This document shows, piece by piece, positions 1 through 5,672 of a stretch of 6,717 nt of DNA. The translations under genes and the position numbers were made by a program. Below the pieces are notes generated by a model. That model was given only the letters and a program-made list of their open reading frames with translations. It was not told the DNA's origin and searched no databases. Positions within the stretch are counted from its first letter, which is position 1. Each line of letters begins with the position of its first letter. Location: assembly GCA_023428865.1 (NCBI GenBank), contig JAEYWT010000267.1, forward strand, positions 1-6,717. Direction: 5' to 3'. Source of the DNA: Bacteroidota bacterium. Its GTDB lineage: Bacteria > Bacteroidota > Bacteroidia > Flavobacteriales_F > PHOS-HE28.

Positions 1-2
1 AC

Positions 3-104
3 CTTACCAAGAGCGGCTTCAAAGCGTTCGGTTGGTACCGCATCGTAGTGGGTGGCGTCATCATCGCGCTGCACCTGGCGGGTGTTTCGATGCAGATGTA
101 TTGA
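3..104 (+). CDS. uppP: Undecaprenyl-diphosphatase UppP (BacA), C-terminal fragment
   Basis: This is the 3' end of a gene that begins left of the window; 33 codons and a TGA stop are visible. UppP is an integral inner-membrane enzyme that dephosphorylates undecaprenyl diphosphate, regenerating the lipid carrier for peptidoglycan and other cell-wall polymers. The visible part holds SGFKAFGWYR, typical of the last conserved stretch of the family. It is followed by a hydrophobic run (IVVGGVIIALHLAG) that would be the final membrane helix, and a short tail ending QMY. The catalytic motifs lie upstream and cannot be checked. truB starts four bases after the stop, so the two genes are probably co-transcribed, an order known from Bacteroidota. 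The call rests on a short fragment plus its neighbour. Confidence 0.8.
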   Translation, partial: LTKSGFKAFGWYRIVVGGVIIALHLAGVSMQMY

Positions 105-108
105 TCCG

Positions 109-819
109 TTGGACCATTTCGACTTCACCCCCGAAACAGGTGGCCTTGTGCTGGTGGACAAGCCGCTCACCTGGACCAGCTTCGATGTGGTAGGCAAGTT
201 GCGCGGTGCCATGCGCATTGCTGCGGGCAAGAAGATCAAAGTGGGCCATGCGGGCACCTTGGATCCGTTGGCCAGCGGCCTGCTGATCCTTGCCTACGGG
301 CCGTTCACCAAGAAGCTGCCCTTCATCACCGGTGCAGAAAAGACCTACACCGGCACCATCACCTTGGGCAGCACCACACCCAGCTATGATCTGGAGACCG
401 ACCTCGTACCCGGCGGGCCATGGGAACATCTGGATGAGACCACGATCCGAGCGGCCTTCGCGGGGTTCGTCGGCACCATCGAACAACGTCCGCCGAACTA
501 CAGCGCCAAGCGTTTCGAGGGGGAACGAGCCTACTTCCTGGCCCGCGACAGCGAGCGCGCCCATCTGGTGGAAATGAAACCGGTGAGCGTGGTGGTGACC
601 TCGTTGGACGTGACGGCCATCCGCGGCAACGAAGTGGATTTCGAGGTACACGTGAGCAAAGGCACTTACATCCGCTCGCTGGCGCACGACATTGGGCAAG
701 TGCTCGGTTGTGGCGCACACCTCTCGGCGTTGCGGCGCACACGCATTGGAGCATATGATGTGAAGGATGCCTACACCCCGGCGGAATGGTCGGAGCGGAT
801 AGCCCCCTACACCCGTTGA
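109..819 (+). CDS. truB: tRNA pseudouridine(55) synthase TruB
   Basis: TruB isomerises U55 to pseudouridine in the T-loop of tRNAs. The protein is 236 residues from the start chosen. It has the catalytic motif GHAGTLDPLASGLL, with the nucleophile Asp52, the active-site Tyr80 in EKTY, the PNYSAKR motif, and the C-terminal block SKGTYIRSLAHDIG followed by GCGAHLSALRRT. It stops soon after the catalytic domain, whereas E. coli TruB (about 314 residues) carries a further C-terminal domain; short forms are usual in Bacteroidota. I chose TTG at 109 because it gives MDHFDFTPETGGLVLVDKPL, matching the usual N-terminus, and lies four bases after the uppP stop. The in-frame GTG codons at 52 and 82 would overlap uppP and add unrelated residues. 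No separate promoter is evident, so it is probably read through from uppP. Confidence 0.95.
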   Translation: MDHFDFTPETGGLVLVDKPLTWTSFDVVGKLRGAMRIAAGKKIKVGHAGTLDPLASGLLILAYGPFTKKLPFITGAEKTYTGTITLGSTTPSYDLETDLVPGGPWEHLDETTIRAAFAGFVGTIEQRPPNYSAKRFEGERAYFLARDSERAHLVEMKPVSVVVTSLDVTAIRGNEVDFEVHVSKGTYIRSLAHDIGQVLGCGAHLSALRRTRIGAYDVKDAYTPAEWSERIAPYTR

Positions 820-883
820 CCGCGTTATGAACAGGCTATCTGACTGAATATCAGGTAATTTAACATTCGCTTCCCGATCACAC

Positions 884-891
884 TATCTTCG
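884..891 (+). promoter_or_regulatory. Candidate -7 box upstream of queA
   Basis: TATCTTCG matches the Bacteroidota -7 consensus TAnnTTTG at five of six fixed positions. It lies in the 118-base truB-queA gap and would leave an untranslated leader of about 40 bases. No TTG is present at the usual 17-23 base spacing upstream, so the call is weak. A short inverted repeat, CTGA-ATA-TCAG (844-854), lies in the same gap. It has only four pairs and no T-tract, so I do not call it a terminator. Confidence 0.3.
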
Positions 892-937
892 GCGCCCCAA
901 AACTCTCAGGCCCGGCCCAGTAAGCCCGCCCAAACAC

Positions 938-1987
938 ATGAAACTTACCGCGTTCAAATTCGCCCTGCCGAAGGAGCAGATCGCCCTGTATCCCACCAAG
1001 GACCGCGACGGCAGCAAATTGATGGTGCTCCACCGCAAAGACGGGAAGATCGAGCACAAGAAGTTCAAGAACATCCTCGACTACTTCGAGGAGGGTGACA
1101 CCTTCATCCTGAACAACACGAAAGTGTTCCCTGCACGCATGTGGGGCAACAAGGAGAAGACCGGCGCCAAGATCGAAGTGTTCATGCTGCGCGAATTGAA
1201 CCGCGACAGCCTGCTGTGGGATGTGATCGTTGATCCCGCCCGCAAGATCCGTATCGGCAACAAGCTCTACTTCGGAAAGGACGACGAGTTGGTGGCCGAG
1301 GTGATCGACAACACCACCAGCCGTGGCCGCACCTTGCGTTTCCTCTTCGACGGCACCTACGAGGAGTTCAAGCAGACGATCACCGAAATGGGTGAAACGC
1401 CGCTGCCACGTTACATCAAGCGTGAGACCGAAGCCAGCGATGCCGAGCGCTACCAGACCATCTTCGCCAAACACGAAGGTGCTGTTGCGGCACCCACGGC
1501 GGGCCTGCACTTCAGCCGCGAGCTGATGAAGCGCATGGAACTGAAGGGCATCAACTTCGCTGAAGTGACCTTGCACGTTGGCTTGGGCACCTTCCGACCG
1601 GTGGAAGTGGAAGACCTTACCAAACACAAGACCGATAGCGAGCAAGTGATCATCGATCGCGAAGCCTGCAACATCGTGAACCAGGCGAAGGATGCTCGCA
1701 AGCGCGTGTGTGCCGTGGGTACCACCACCATGCGCGCCATCGAAAGCAGCGTGAGCACCGAGAACCACATGAAGCCGTACAACGGGTGGACGAACAAGTT
1801 CATCTTCCCGCCGTACGACTTCAGCATTGCCGACAGCATGATCACCAACTTCCACATGCCCGAGAGCACCTTGCTGATGCAGGTGTGCGCCTTCGGGGGA
1901 TACGACCATGTGTGGGAGGCCTACAAAGTGGCGATCAAGGAGAAGTACCGCTTCTTCAGCTACGGGGACGCGATGTTGATCATCTAA
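938..1987 (+). CDS. queA: S-adenosylmethionine:tRNA ribosyltransferase-isomerase QueA
   Basis: QueA transfers and isomerises the ribosyl part of S-adenosylmethionine onto the 7-aminomethyl-7-deazaguanine base at position 34 of tRNAs with GUN anticodons. This gives epoxyqueuosine, the penultimate step of queuosine synthesis. The protein is 349 residues, close to the E. coli enzyme (356), and seems complete. Family hallmarks appear in order: LPKEQIALYP near residue 10, FILNNTKVFPARM (57-69), ETPLPRYIKR (153-162), VAAPTAGLHFS (183-193), TLHVGLGTFRPV (211-222), AVGTTTMRAIES (259-270), ITNFHMPESTLLMQ (302-315) and YRFFSYGDAMLI at the C-terminus. The ATG start gives the normal N-terminus (MKLTAFKFALP). 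A strong terminator follows 19 bases after the stop, so ispD probably has its own promoter. Other queuosine genes are not visible in the window. Confidence 0.97.
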   Translation: MKLTAFKFALPKEQIALYPTKDRDGSKLMVLHRKDGKIEHKKFKNILDYFEEGDTFILNNTKVFPARMWGNKEKTGAKIEVFMLRELNRDSLLWDVIVDPARKIRIGNKLYFGKDDELVAEVIDNTTSRGRTLRFLFDGTYEEFKQTITEMGETPLPRYIKRETEASDAERYQTIFAKHEGAVAAPTAGLHFSRELMKRMELKGINFAEVTLHVGLGTFRPVEVEDLTKHKTDSEQVIIDREACNIVNQAKDARKRVCAVGTTTMRAIESSVSTENHMKPYNGWTNKFIFPPYDFSIADSMITNFHMPESTLLMQVCAFGGYDHVWEAYKVAIKEKYRFFSYGDAMLII

Positions 1988-2006
1988 AGAACACTTTTCT
2001 TGTTGC

Positions 2007-2046
2007 AAGGGTGCGAGGGTTCAGGCTTTCGCACCCTTTCTCTTTT
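2007..2046 (+). terminator. Intrinsic terminator after queA
   Basis: AAGGGTGCGA (2007-2016) pairs perfectly with TCGCACCCTT (2029-2038), a 10-base-pair GC-rich stem with a 12-base loop. The pyrimidine tract TTTCTCTTTT (2037-2046) follows directly. It lies 19 bases after the queA stop and upstream of the ispD start, so it should separate the two transcripts. The right arm is repeated just downstream as TCGCACCC (2046-2053), which could compete for the same left arm. Confidence 0.88.
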
Positions 2047-2060
2047 CGCACCCCTGCACC

Positions 2061-2068
2061 GACCTTTG
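2061..2068 (+). promoter_or_regulatory. Candidate -7 box directly before ispD
   Basis: GACCTTTG matches TAnnTTTG at five of six fixed positions, with the first T replaced by G. Five bases separate it from the ispD ATG, so transcription would begin at or near the start codon and the mRNA would be leaderless or nearly so. There is no TTG at the expected -33 position, only a T-rich stretch shared with the queA terminator. A promoter is expected here because a terminator lies just upstream. Confidence 0.4.
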
Positions 2069-2073
2069 GGCCC

Positions 2074-2736
2074 ATGCAACGCACCACCATCATCGTAGCC
2101 GGCGGATCGGGAAAACGCCTCGGCGGGCCCGTGCCCAAGCAATTCCAAGTGGTGAAAGGGCGGCCGCTGCTCATGTGGACGATAGAAGCCTTCCACCGGT
2201 ACGATCAAGCGATGCCGATCAAGTTGGTGCTGCCCGAAGAGCACTTCGGCATTTGGAAGGCACTGTGCATCGGCCACCACTTCTTCATCAACCACCAAGT
2301 GGTGGCGGGTGGCGAACAACGTTGGCATAGTGTGAAGGCCGGGCTACAGACCGTGGAAGGCGATGGCTTGGTGGCGGTTCACGATGGAGTGCGCCCCTTG
2401 GTGAGCACCGACCTCATCTGGCGATGCTTCGATGCCGCGCACCAACAGGCGGCTGCCATCCCCGTGGTGCCGGTGGTGCCAAGTATTCGCGAGACCACCG
2501 CTGAAGGAAGTCGTGCTTTGGATCGCTCGCGCTTGCTGGCGGTGCAAACCCCGCAGTGCTTCCATACGGATCTACTCCGCAAAGCCTTCGAGCAGCCTTA
2601 TGATGCAGCGTTCACCGATGAAGCCACGTTGGTGGAACGACTTGGCGTGAAGGTGACGCTGGTGGAGGGCGAAGACAACAACATCAAGGTGACCACGGCG
2701 CTGGATATGAAGGTGGTGGAGTTGCTCCTACCGTAA
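2074..2736 (+). CDS. ispD: 2-C-methyl-D-erythritol 4-phosphate cytidylyltransferase IspD
   Basis: IspD joins CTP and 2-C-methyl-D-erythritol 4-phosphate to form CDP-methylerythritol, the third step of the MEP isoprenoid pathway, in the cytoplasm. The 220-residue length is normal. The nucleotide-binding loop AGGSGKRLGGPVPKQF (9-24) places Arg15 and Lys22 where E. coli has Arg20 and Lys27. VHDGVRP (102-108) supplies Asp104 and Arg107, Thr141 aligns with E. coli Thr140, and DNNIKVTT (201-208) supplies Lys205 for E. coli Lys213. AVQTPQCF and TDEATLVE are also typical. The end of the last motif reads TTALDM where TTPEDL is common, a mild variant. I chose the ATG at 2074 because it gives the standard N-terminus. 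The open frame continues upstream as far as 1708, but that stretch crosses queA and its terminator and is not homologous. rlmN begins 18 bases after the stop. Confidence 0.96.
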   Translation: MQRTTIIVAGGSGKRLGGPVPKQFQVVKGRPLLMWTIEAFHRYDQAMPIKLVLPEEHFGIWKALCIGHHFFINHQVVAGGEQRWHSVKAGLQTVEGDGLVAVHDGVRPLVSTDLIWRCFDAAHQQAAAIPVVPVVPSIRETTAEGSRALDRSRLLAVQTPQCFHTDLLRKAFEQPYDAAFTDEATLVERLGVKVTLVEGEDNNIKVTTALDMKVVELLLP

Positions 2737-2749
2737 CCCGGTACCTTTG
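2722..2749 (+). promoter_or_regulatory. Probable rlmN promoter (TTG-N17-TACCTTTG)
   Basis: TACCTTTG (2742-2749) is a full match to the Bacteroidota -7 element TAnnTTTG. TTG at 2722-2724 lies 17 bases upstream, within the 17-23 base spacing reported for this phylum. Only four bases separate the -7 box from the rlmN ATG, which predicts transcription starting at or next to the start codon. The -33 part lies inside the last codons of ispD. This is the best promoter match in the window. Confidence 0.6.
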
Positions 2750-2753
2750 CCTT

Positions 2754-3827
2754 ATGTCCACGACCACCGACATCCGCGACCTCTCCCTGGAGGAGATCAA
2801 AGCACTCGTAGCCGAGGTTGGTGAAAAGCCTTACCGCGCCAAGCAATTGTGGGAGTGGTTGTGGAAGAAGAAGGCGCGTTCGTTCGATGACATGAGCGAT
2901 CTGCCCAAGGCCTTCCGTGCGCACCTGGCCGAACGCATGGTGCTGCGCCCGATCCAATTGGCAGAGGAGCAGCGCAGCCAGGATGGCACGGTGAAATGTG
3001 CCTTCAAGACGTGGGATGGCCATGTGGTGGAAGGGGTGCTCATACCGACGCCTACTCGCTTGACCGCCTGTATCAGCAGCCAGATCGGGTGCAGCCTCAC
3101 GTGCAGCTTCTGCGCCACGGGCAAGTTGAAACGGATCCGCAACCTGGATGCGCAAGAGATCTACGACCAAGTGGTCTTGATCGATCAACTCGCTCATAAG
3201 TACTACCAGCAGGGCCTCACGAACATCGTGTACATGGGCATGGGCGAGCCTTTGCTCAACTATGCCAACACCATGCGCAGTGCCGAGCGCATTTCTGCGG
3301 AAGATGGCCTTGGGATGAGTCCGCGCCGGATCACGGTAAGTACGGCAGGCATCGCCAAGATGATCCGCAAGCTGGCCGATGATGGCGCCCGTTTCAACCT
3401 GGCGCTTTCGCTGCATGCCGCCAACGATGCCAAGCGTGACCGCATCATGCCGATCAACGAGCAGAACTCGCTCACCGAACTGAAGGATGCCCTGCGCTAT
3501 TACACGCGCACCACGGGCAAGGACGTAACCTTCGAGTACATCCTGCTACGCGGCTTCAACGACTCCCTGGCCGATGCACAGGAGCTGGTGAAATACGCTA
3601 GTGACGTACACGCCAAGGTGAACCTGATCGAATACAACCCGATAGACGCTGGCGGTTTCGGCCGCACCGATGCCCAAGATGCCGAAGCCTTCCAGCAACA
3701 CCTGGACAAGAAGGGCATCATCGCACGGATCCGACGCAGCCGCGGGCGCGATATCGACGCGGCCTGCGGTCAGCTCGCCAACAAGAACGAGCCTGCGTTC
3801 AAAGAAGGCGAGCGTGTGATGAAATGA
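2754..3827 (+). CDS. rlmN: Dual-specificity rRNA/tRNA methyltransferase RlmN (radical SAM)
   Basis: RlmN is a cytoplasmic radical-SAM enzyme that methylates C2 of adenine at A2503 of 23S rRNA and at A37 of a subset of tRNAs. It works through a methyl-cysteine intermediate. The 357-residue protein has the iron-sulfur cluster motif CxxxCxxC as Cys113, Cys117 and Cys120. Cys106 and Cys338 stand where E. coli has its two mechanistic cysteines (Cys118 and Cys355). MGMGEPLLNY (161-170) is the SAM-binding GEP motif. STAGI (196-200), LALSLHAAND (216-225) and RRSRGRDIDAACGQL (327-341) are also characteristic, and the last separates it from non-methylating relatives. The N-terminal part (about 1-75) fits the family's RNA-binding accessory domain. 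The ATG start is supported by the adjacent promoter box. All key residues are present. It converges on the minus-strand gene with only 19 bases between the stops. Confidence 0.97.
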   Translation: MSTTTDIRDLSLEEIKALVAEVGEKPYRAKQLWEWLWKKKARSFDDMSDLPKAFRAHLAERMVLRPIQLAEEQRSQDGTVKCAFKTWDGHVVEGVLIPTPTRLTACISSQIGCSLTCSFCATGKLKRIRNLDAQEIYDQVVLIDQLAHKYYQQGLTNIVYMGMGEPLLNYANTMRSAERISAEDGLGMSPRRITVSTAGIAKMIRKLADDGARFNLALSLHAANDAKRDRIMPINEQNSLTELKDALRYYTRTTGKDVTFEYILLRGFNDSLADAQELVKYASDVHAKVNLIEYNPIDAGGFGRTDAQDAEAFQQHLDKKGIIARIRRSRGRDIDAACGQLANKNEPAFKEGERVMK

Positions 3828-3846
3828 TCCTGGTGAAGGAAGGTCG

Positions 3847-4569
3847 CTAGAAGCCGTAACCCACTTTCACTCCGAGGAAGAAGGCCACACCCTGCGTTTT
3901 GGACTCTTCCACAGAGTAGGCCCATACGGGGCGATCACCGGAAAGATCCAAGCGCTCCTGCACCTTCACATTGAACCGATCGCGAAAGGCTGGTCCGGCA
4001 TAGACATCGAACAACCAGTTGCTGTTGCTGCTGAGCATCTGGTAACCGAAGAGCAGTCGCACATCGTTGTAGGTACGGTCATCGCGCAGCTTCACATCGG
4101 TGAATTCGCCGGTAGGCCCTTTGGTGCGAATATCCTTCGTGTAGTTGAGATGGGCGAAGGAGATCTGTCCATAGGCTCCCTGAGGTTCCAGGTCATCGCT
4201 GAAGTAATACCGGAAGCCAGCGTTGAAGCTTAGACGGGGAATGATCTCCGTACCCGCACCGAAATCGTCGGCATCATCACCGGTGAAGGACAGAGCGAGG
4301 TAGTTGCGCAGGGTAACACCGATACCCGCTTCCAAGCTAAGGCGGTGGGTGATGGCGCGCTCGTAATAGATGGGGATCTCGCCCCGGAAGAAGACCAGCG
4401 GGTTGATCTTGAGCACGTTCTTCACGCAGTTCACCGTATCGAAGGCAGCGGCGACACGATCCTTGTAAAGCACCACCTTGGTCTTACCGGGTTGTGCCGA
4501 AACGGAGAACGCCATGGCGAACAGGGCCAAGGAGAGCCAGCTCCGTGTGCGGTGGGTACGGGCGATCAT
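3847..4569 (-). CDS. Predicted outer-membrane beta-barrel protein of unknown function
   Basis: I do not recognise a specific family member. From the ATG at 4569 the protein is 240 residues. It begins with a clear signal peptide: the basic MIARTHRTRS, the hydrophobic WLSLALFAMAF, and a probable cleavage after SVSA at residue 25. The mature part alternates polar and aromatic or hydrophobic residues in short strands. Examples are INPLVFFRGEIPIYYERA (55-72), LSLEAGIGVTLRNYLALSF (78-96), LSFNAGFRYYF (113-123) and WLFDVYAGPAFRDRF (185-199). It ends VGYGF, with the C-terminal Phe typical of barrel proteins. The stretch around 50-90 resembles DUF3575-like Bacteroidota outer-membrane proteins, a resemblance from memory. 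The frame runs 19 codons further upstream (to 4626), but the signal peptide favours the inner ATG. It opposes rlmN and diverges from the polyprenyl synthase, so it is probably monocistronic. Confidence 0.7.
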   Translation of the reverse strand: MIARTHRTRSWLSLALFAMAFSVSAQPGKTKVVLYKDRVAAAFDTVNCVKNVLKINPLVFFRGEIPIYYERAITHRLSLEAGIGVTLRNYLALSFTGDDADDFGAGTEIIPRLSFNAGFRYYFSDDLEPQGAYGQISFAHLNYTKDIRTKGPTGEFTDVKLRDDRTYNDVRLLFGYQMLSSNSNWLFDVYAGPAFRDRFNVKVQERLDLSGDRPVWAYSVEESKTQGVAFFLGVKVGYGF

Positions 4570-4575
4570 GCTCAA

Positions 4576-4606
4576 CGAAGGTAGGTGGTGGTGGGGCACT
4601 TCACAA
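4576..4606 (-). promoter_or_regulatory. Candidate promoter of the beta-barrel gene
   Basis: On the minus strand, TACCTTCG (4583 down to 4576) matches TAnnTTTG at five of six fixed positions. It is six bases before the ATG at 4569. A TTG (4606-4604) lies 20 bases upstream, within the 17-23 base range. The geometry resembles that before rlmN and implies a leaderless or nearly leaderless mRNA. It also supports ATG 4569 over the longer open frame. A second possible box, AACCTTTG (4631-4624, minus strand), lies further upstream without a matching TTG. Confidence 0.45.
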
Positions 4607-4629
4607 TGGACGCACGAACCGGACAAAGG

Positions 4630-4662
4630 TTGTTCCCAGCCACAGGCCGTTCGCCATCTTTG
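4630..4662 (+). promoter_or_regulatory. Candidate promoter of the polyprenyl synthase operon
   Basis: TTG (4630-4632) and CATCTTTG (4655-4662) are separated by 22 bases. The second element matches TAnnTTTG at five of six fixed positions. The ATG at 4690 is 27 bases downstream of the box, giving a leader of roughly 20 bases. A GGAGG at 4670-4674 lies 15 bases before the ATG, too far for a standard ribosome binding site. The TTG overlaps a possible minus-strand -7 motif (4624-4631), so the divergent signals are interleaved. Confidence 0.4.
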
Positions 4663-4689
4663 CCCACCCGGAGGCTCCCCCTCCTTTCC

Positions 4690-5664
4690 ATGCGGACACT
4701 AGACGAGATACAACGGCCCATTGCGGCGGAAATGAAGGCTTTCGAGCCCCACTTCCGCGAAGCGATGCGCAGCCAGGTAGCCTTGTTGGACCGGGTGATG
4801 CACTACATCGTGAAGCGCAAGGGCAAGCAGATGCGGCCCATGTTCACCTTGTTGAGCGCCAGACAGTTCGGCTCTGTGTCGGAAAGCGCGTACATAGCGG
4901 CCAGCCTGATCGAACTGCTGCACACCGCCACCCTGGTACACGATGATGTGGTGGACGATGCCAACATGCGCCGGGGCTTCTTCAGCATCAACGCACTGTG
5001 GAAGAACAAGATCGCCGTGCTGGTGGGCGATTACCTGCTGAGCCGGGGCCTCTTGCTCGCCATCGACAAGGGCGAATTCGACCTGCTGCGCATCGTAAGC
5101 CATGCGGTACGCGAAATGAGCGAAGGCGAACTGCTTCAACTGGAGAAAAGCCGCGGGCTCAACTTCAGCGAAGAGGTCTACTTCGACATCATCCGTAAGA
5201 AGACGGCCAGCCTCATTGCTGCGTGCTGCGCCAGTGGTGCAAGTGCTGCCGGGCGGCCAGCCGACGAGGTGGAGCGCATGCGCCAGTTCGGGGAATACAC
5301 CGGCATCGCCTTCCAGATCAAAGACGACCTCTTCGATTATGGTAACGGGCAGGACACGGGCAAACCCACCGGCTTGGACATCAAGGAAAAGAAGTTGACG
5401 TTGCCCTTGATCCATGCCCTGCGCCAGGTGGAGGCCAGTGAGCGCCGGTGGATGGTGGATGTGGTGAAGAACCGCAACCAGGATGACCAGGCCGTGGCGA
5501 AACTGTTGCGCAAGGTGGCCGATGTAGGAGGCATCGCCTACGCCCACACGAGCATGCTCGCATACCGCGACAAGGCGATCGCCATCCTACGCGGCTTTCC
5601 GCAAAGTGAGTCGCGCGATGCCCTGGAAGGTCTCGTACACCTTACGGTAGAACGCACCAAGTGA
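4690..5664 (+). CDS. Long-chain polyprenyl diphosphate synthase (IspB/HepT-like)
   Basis: A trans-isoprenyl diphosphate synthase that adds isopentenyl units to an allylic primer, probably to make the menaquinone side chain. The 324-residue protein is full length. It has GKQMRP (45-50) for substrate binding and the first aspartate-rich motif LVHDDVVDD (82-90, Asp85, Asp86, Asp89). GDYLLSRG (113-120), the Lys171-Thr172 pair and the second aspartate-rich motif KDDLFDYG (211-218) follow, then GKPTGLDIKEKKLTLPL (224-240). Small residues (Ala80, Thr81) precede the first motif, as in E. coli IspB (HTATLLHDD). Known chain-length rules make this a mark of long products, about C30 or more; exact length cannot be read. 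The ATG at 4690 gives the normal N-terminus, and the frame from 4585 adds 35 unrelated residues. It diverges from the barrel gene and runs directly into the lipoprotein gene. Confidence 0.93.
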   Translation: MRTLDEIQRPIAAEMKAFEPHFREAMRSQVALLDRVMHYIVKRKGKQMRPMFTLLSARQFGSVSESAYIAASLIELLHTATLVHDDVVDDANMRRGFFSINALWKNKIAVLVGDYLLSRGLLLAIDKGEFDLLRIVSHAVREMSEGELLQLEKSRGLNFSEEVYFDIIRKKTASLIAACCASGASAAGRPADEVERMRQFGEYTGIAFQIKDDLFDYGNGQDTGKPTGLDIKEKKLTLPLIHALRQVEASERRWMVDVVKNRNQDDQAVAKLLRKVADVGGIAYAHTSMLAYRDKAIAILRGFPQSESRDALEGLVHLTVERTK

Positions 5665-5672
5665 GAACACCC

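Noticed and set aside
878..2008. A 376-codon open frame on the minus strand covering all of queA
   Set aside because: It mirrors a confidently identified gene codon for codon. Its product is rich in His, Val and Leu with no recognisable domain. Long antisense frames are expected opposite GC-rich coding sequence.
1708..2073. N-terminal extension of the ispD frame back into queA
   Set aside because: It crosses the queA coding region and an intrinsic terminator, and the residues do not resemble IspD. The ATG at 2074 gives the normal N-terminus.
2598..3416. A 272-codon minus-strand frame across the end of ispD and most of rlmN
   Set aside because: It spans two real genes and their junction, and its sequence has no family features. 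It is a codon-bias shadow.
3828..3846. Bidirectional terminator between rlmN and the barrel gene
   Set aside because: The 19-base gap has no stem longer than a few pairs and no T-tract on either strand.
4670..4674. GGAGG as a Shine-Dalgarno site for the polyprenyl synthase
   Set aside because: It is 15 bases from the ATG, too distant, and Bacteroidota generally make little use of such sites.
4699..5547. A 282-codon minus-strand frame opposite the polyprenyl synthase
   Set aside because: It is fully antisense to a gene with all catalytic motifs, and its predicted product is low in family-like features. It is a shadow frame.
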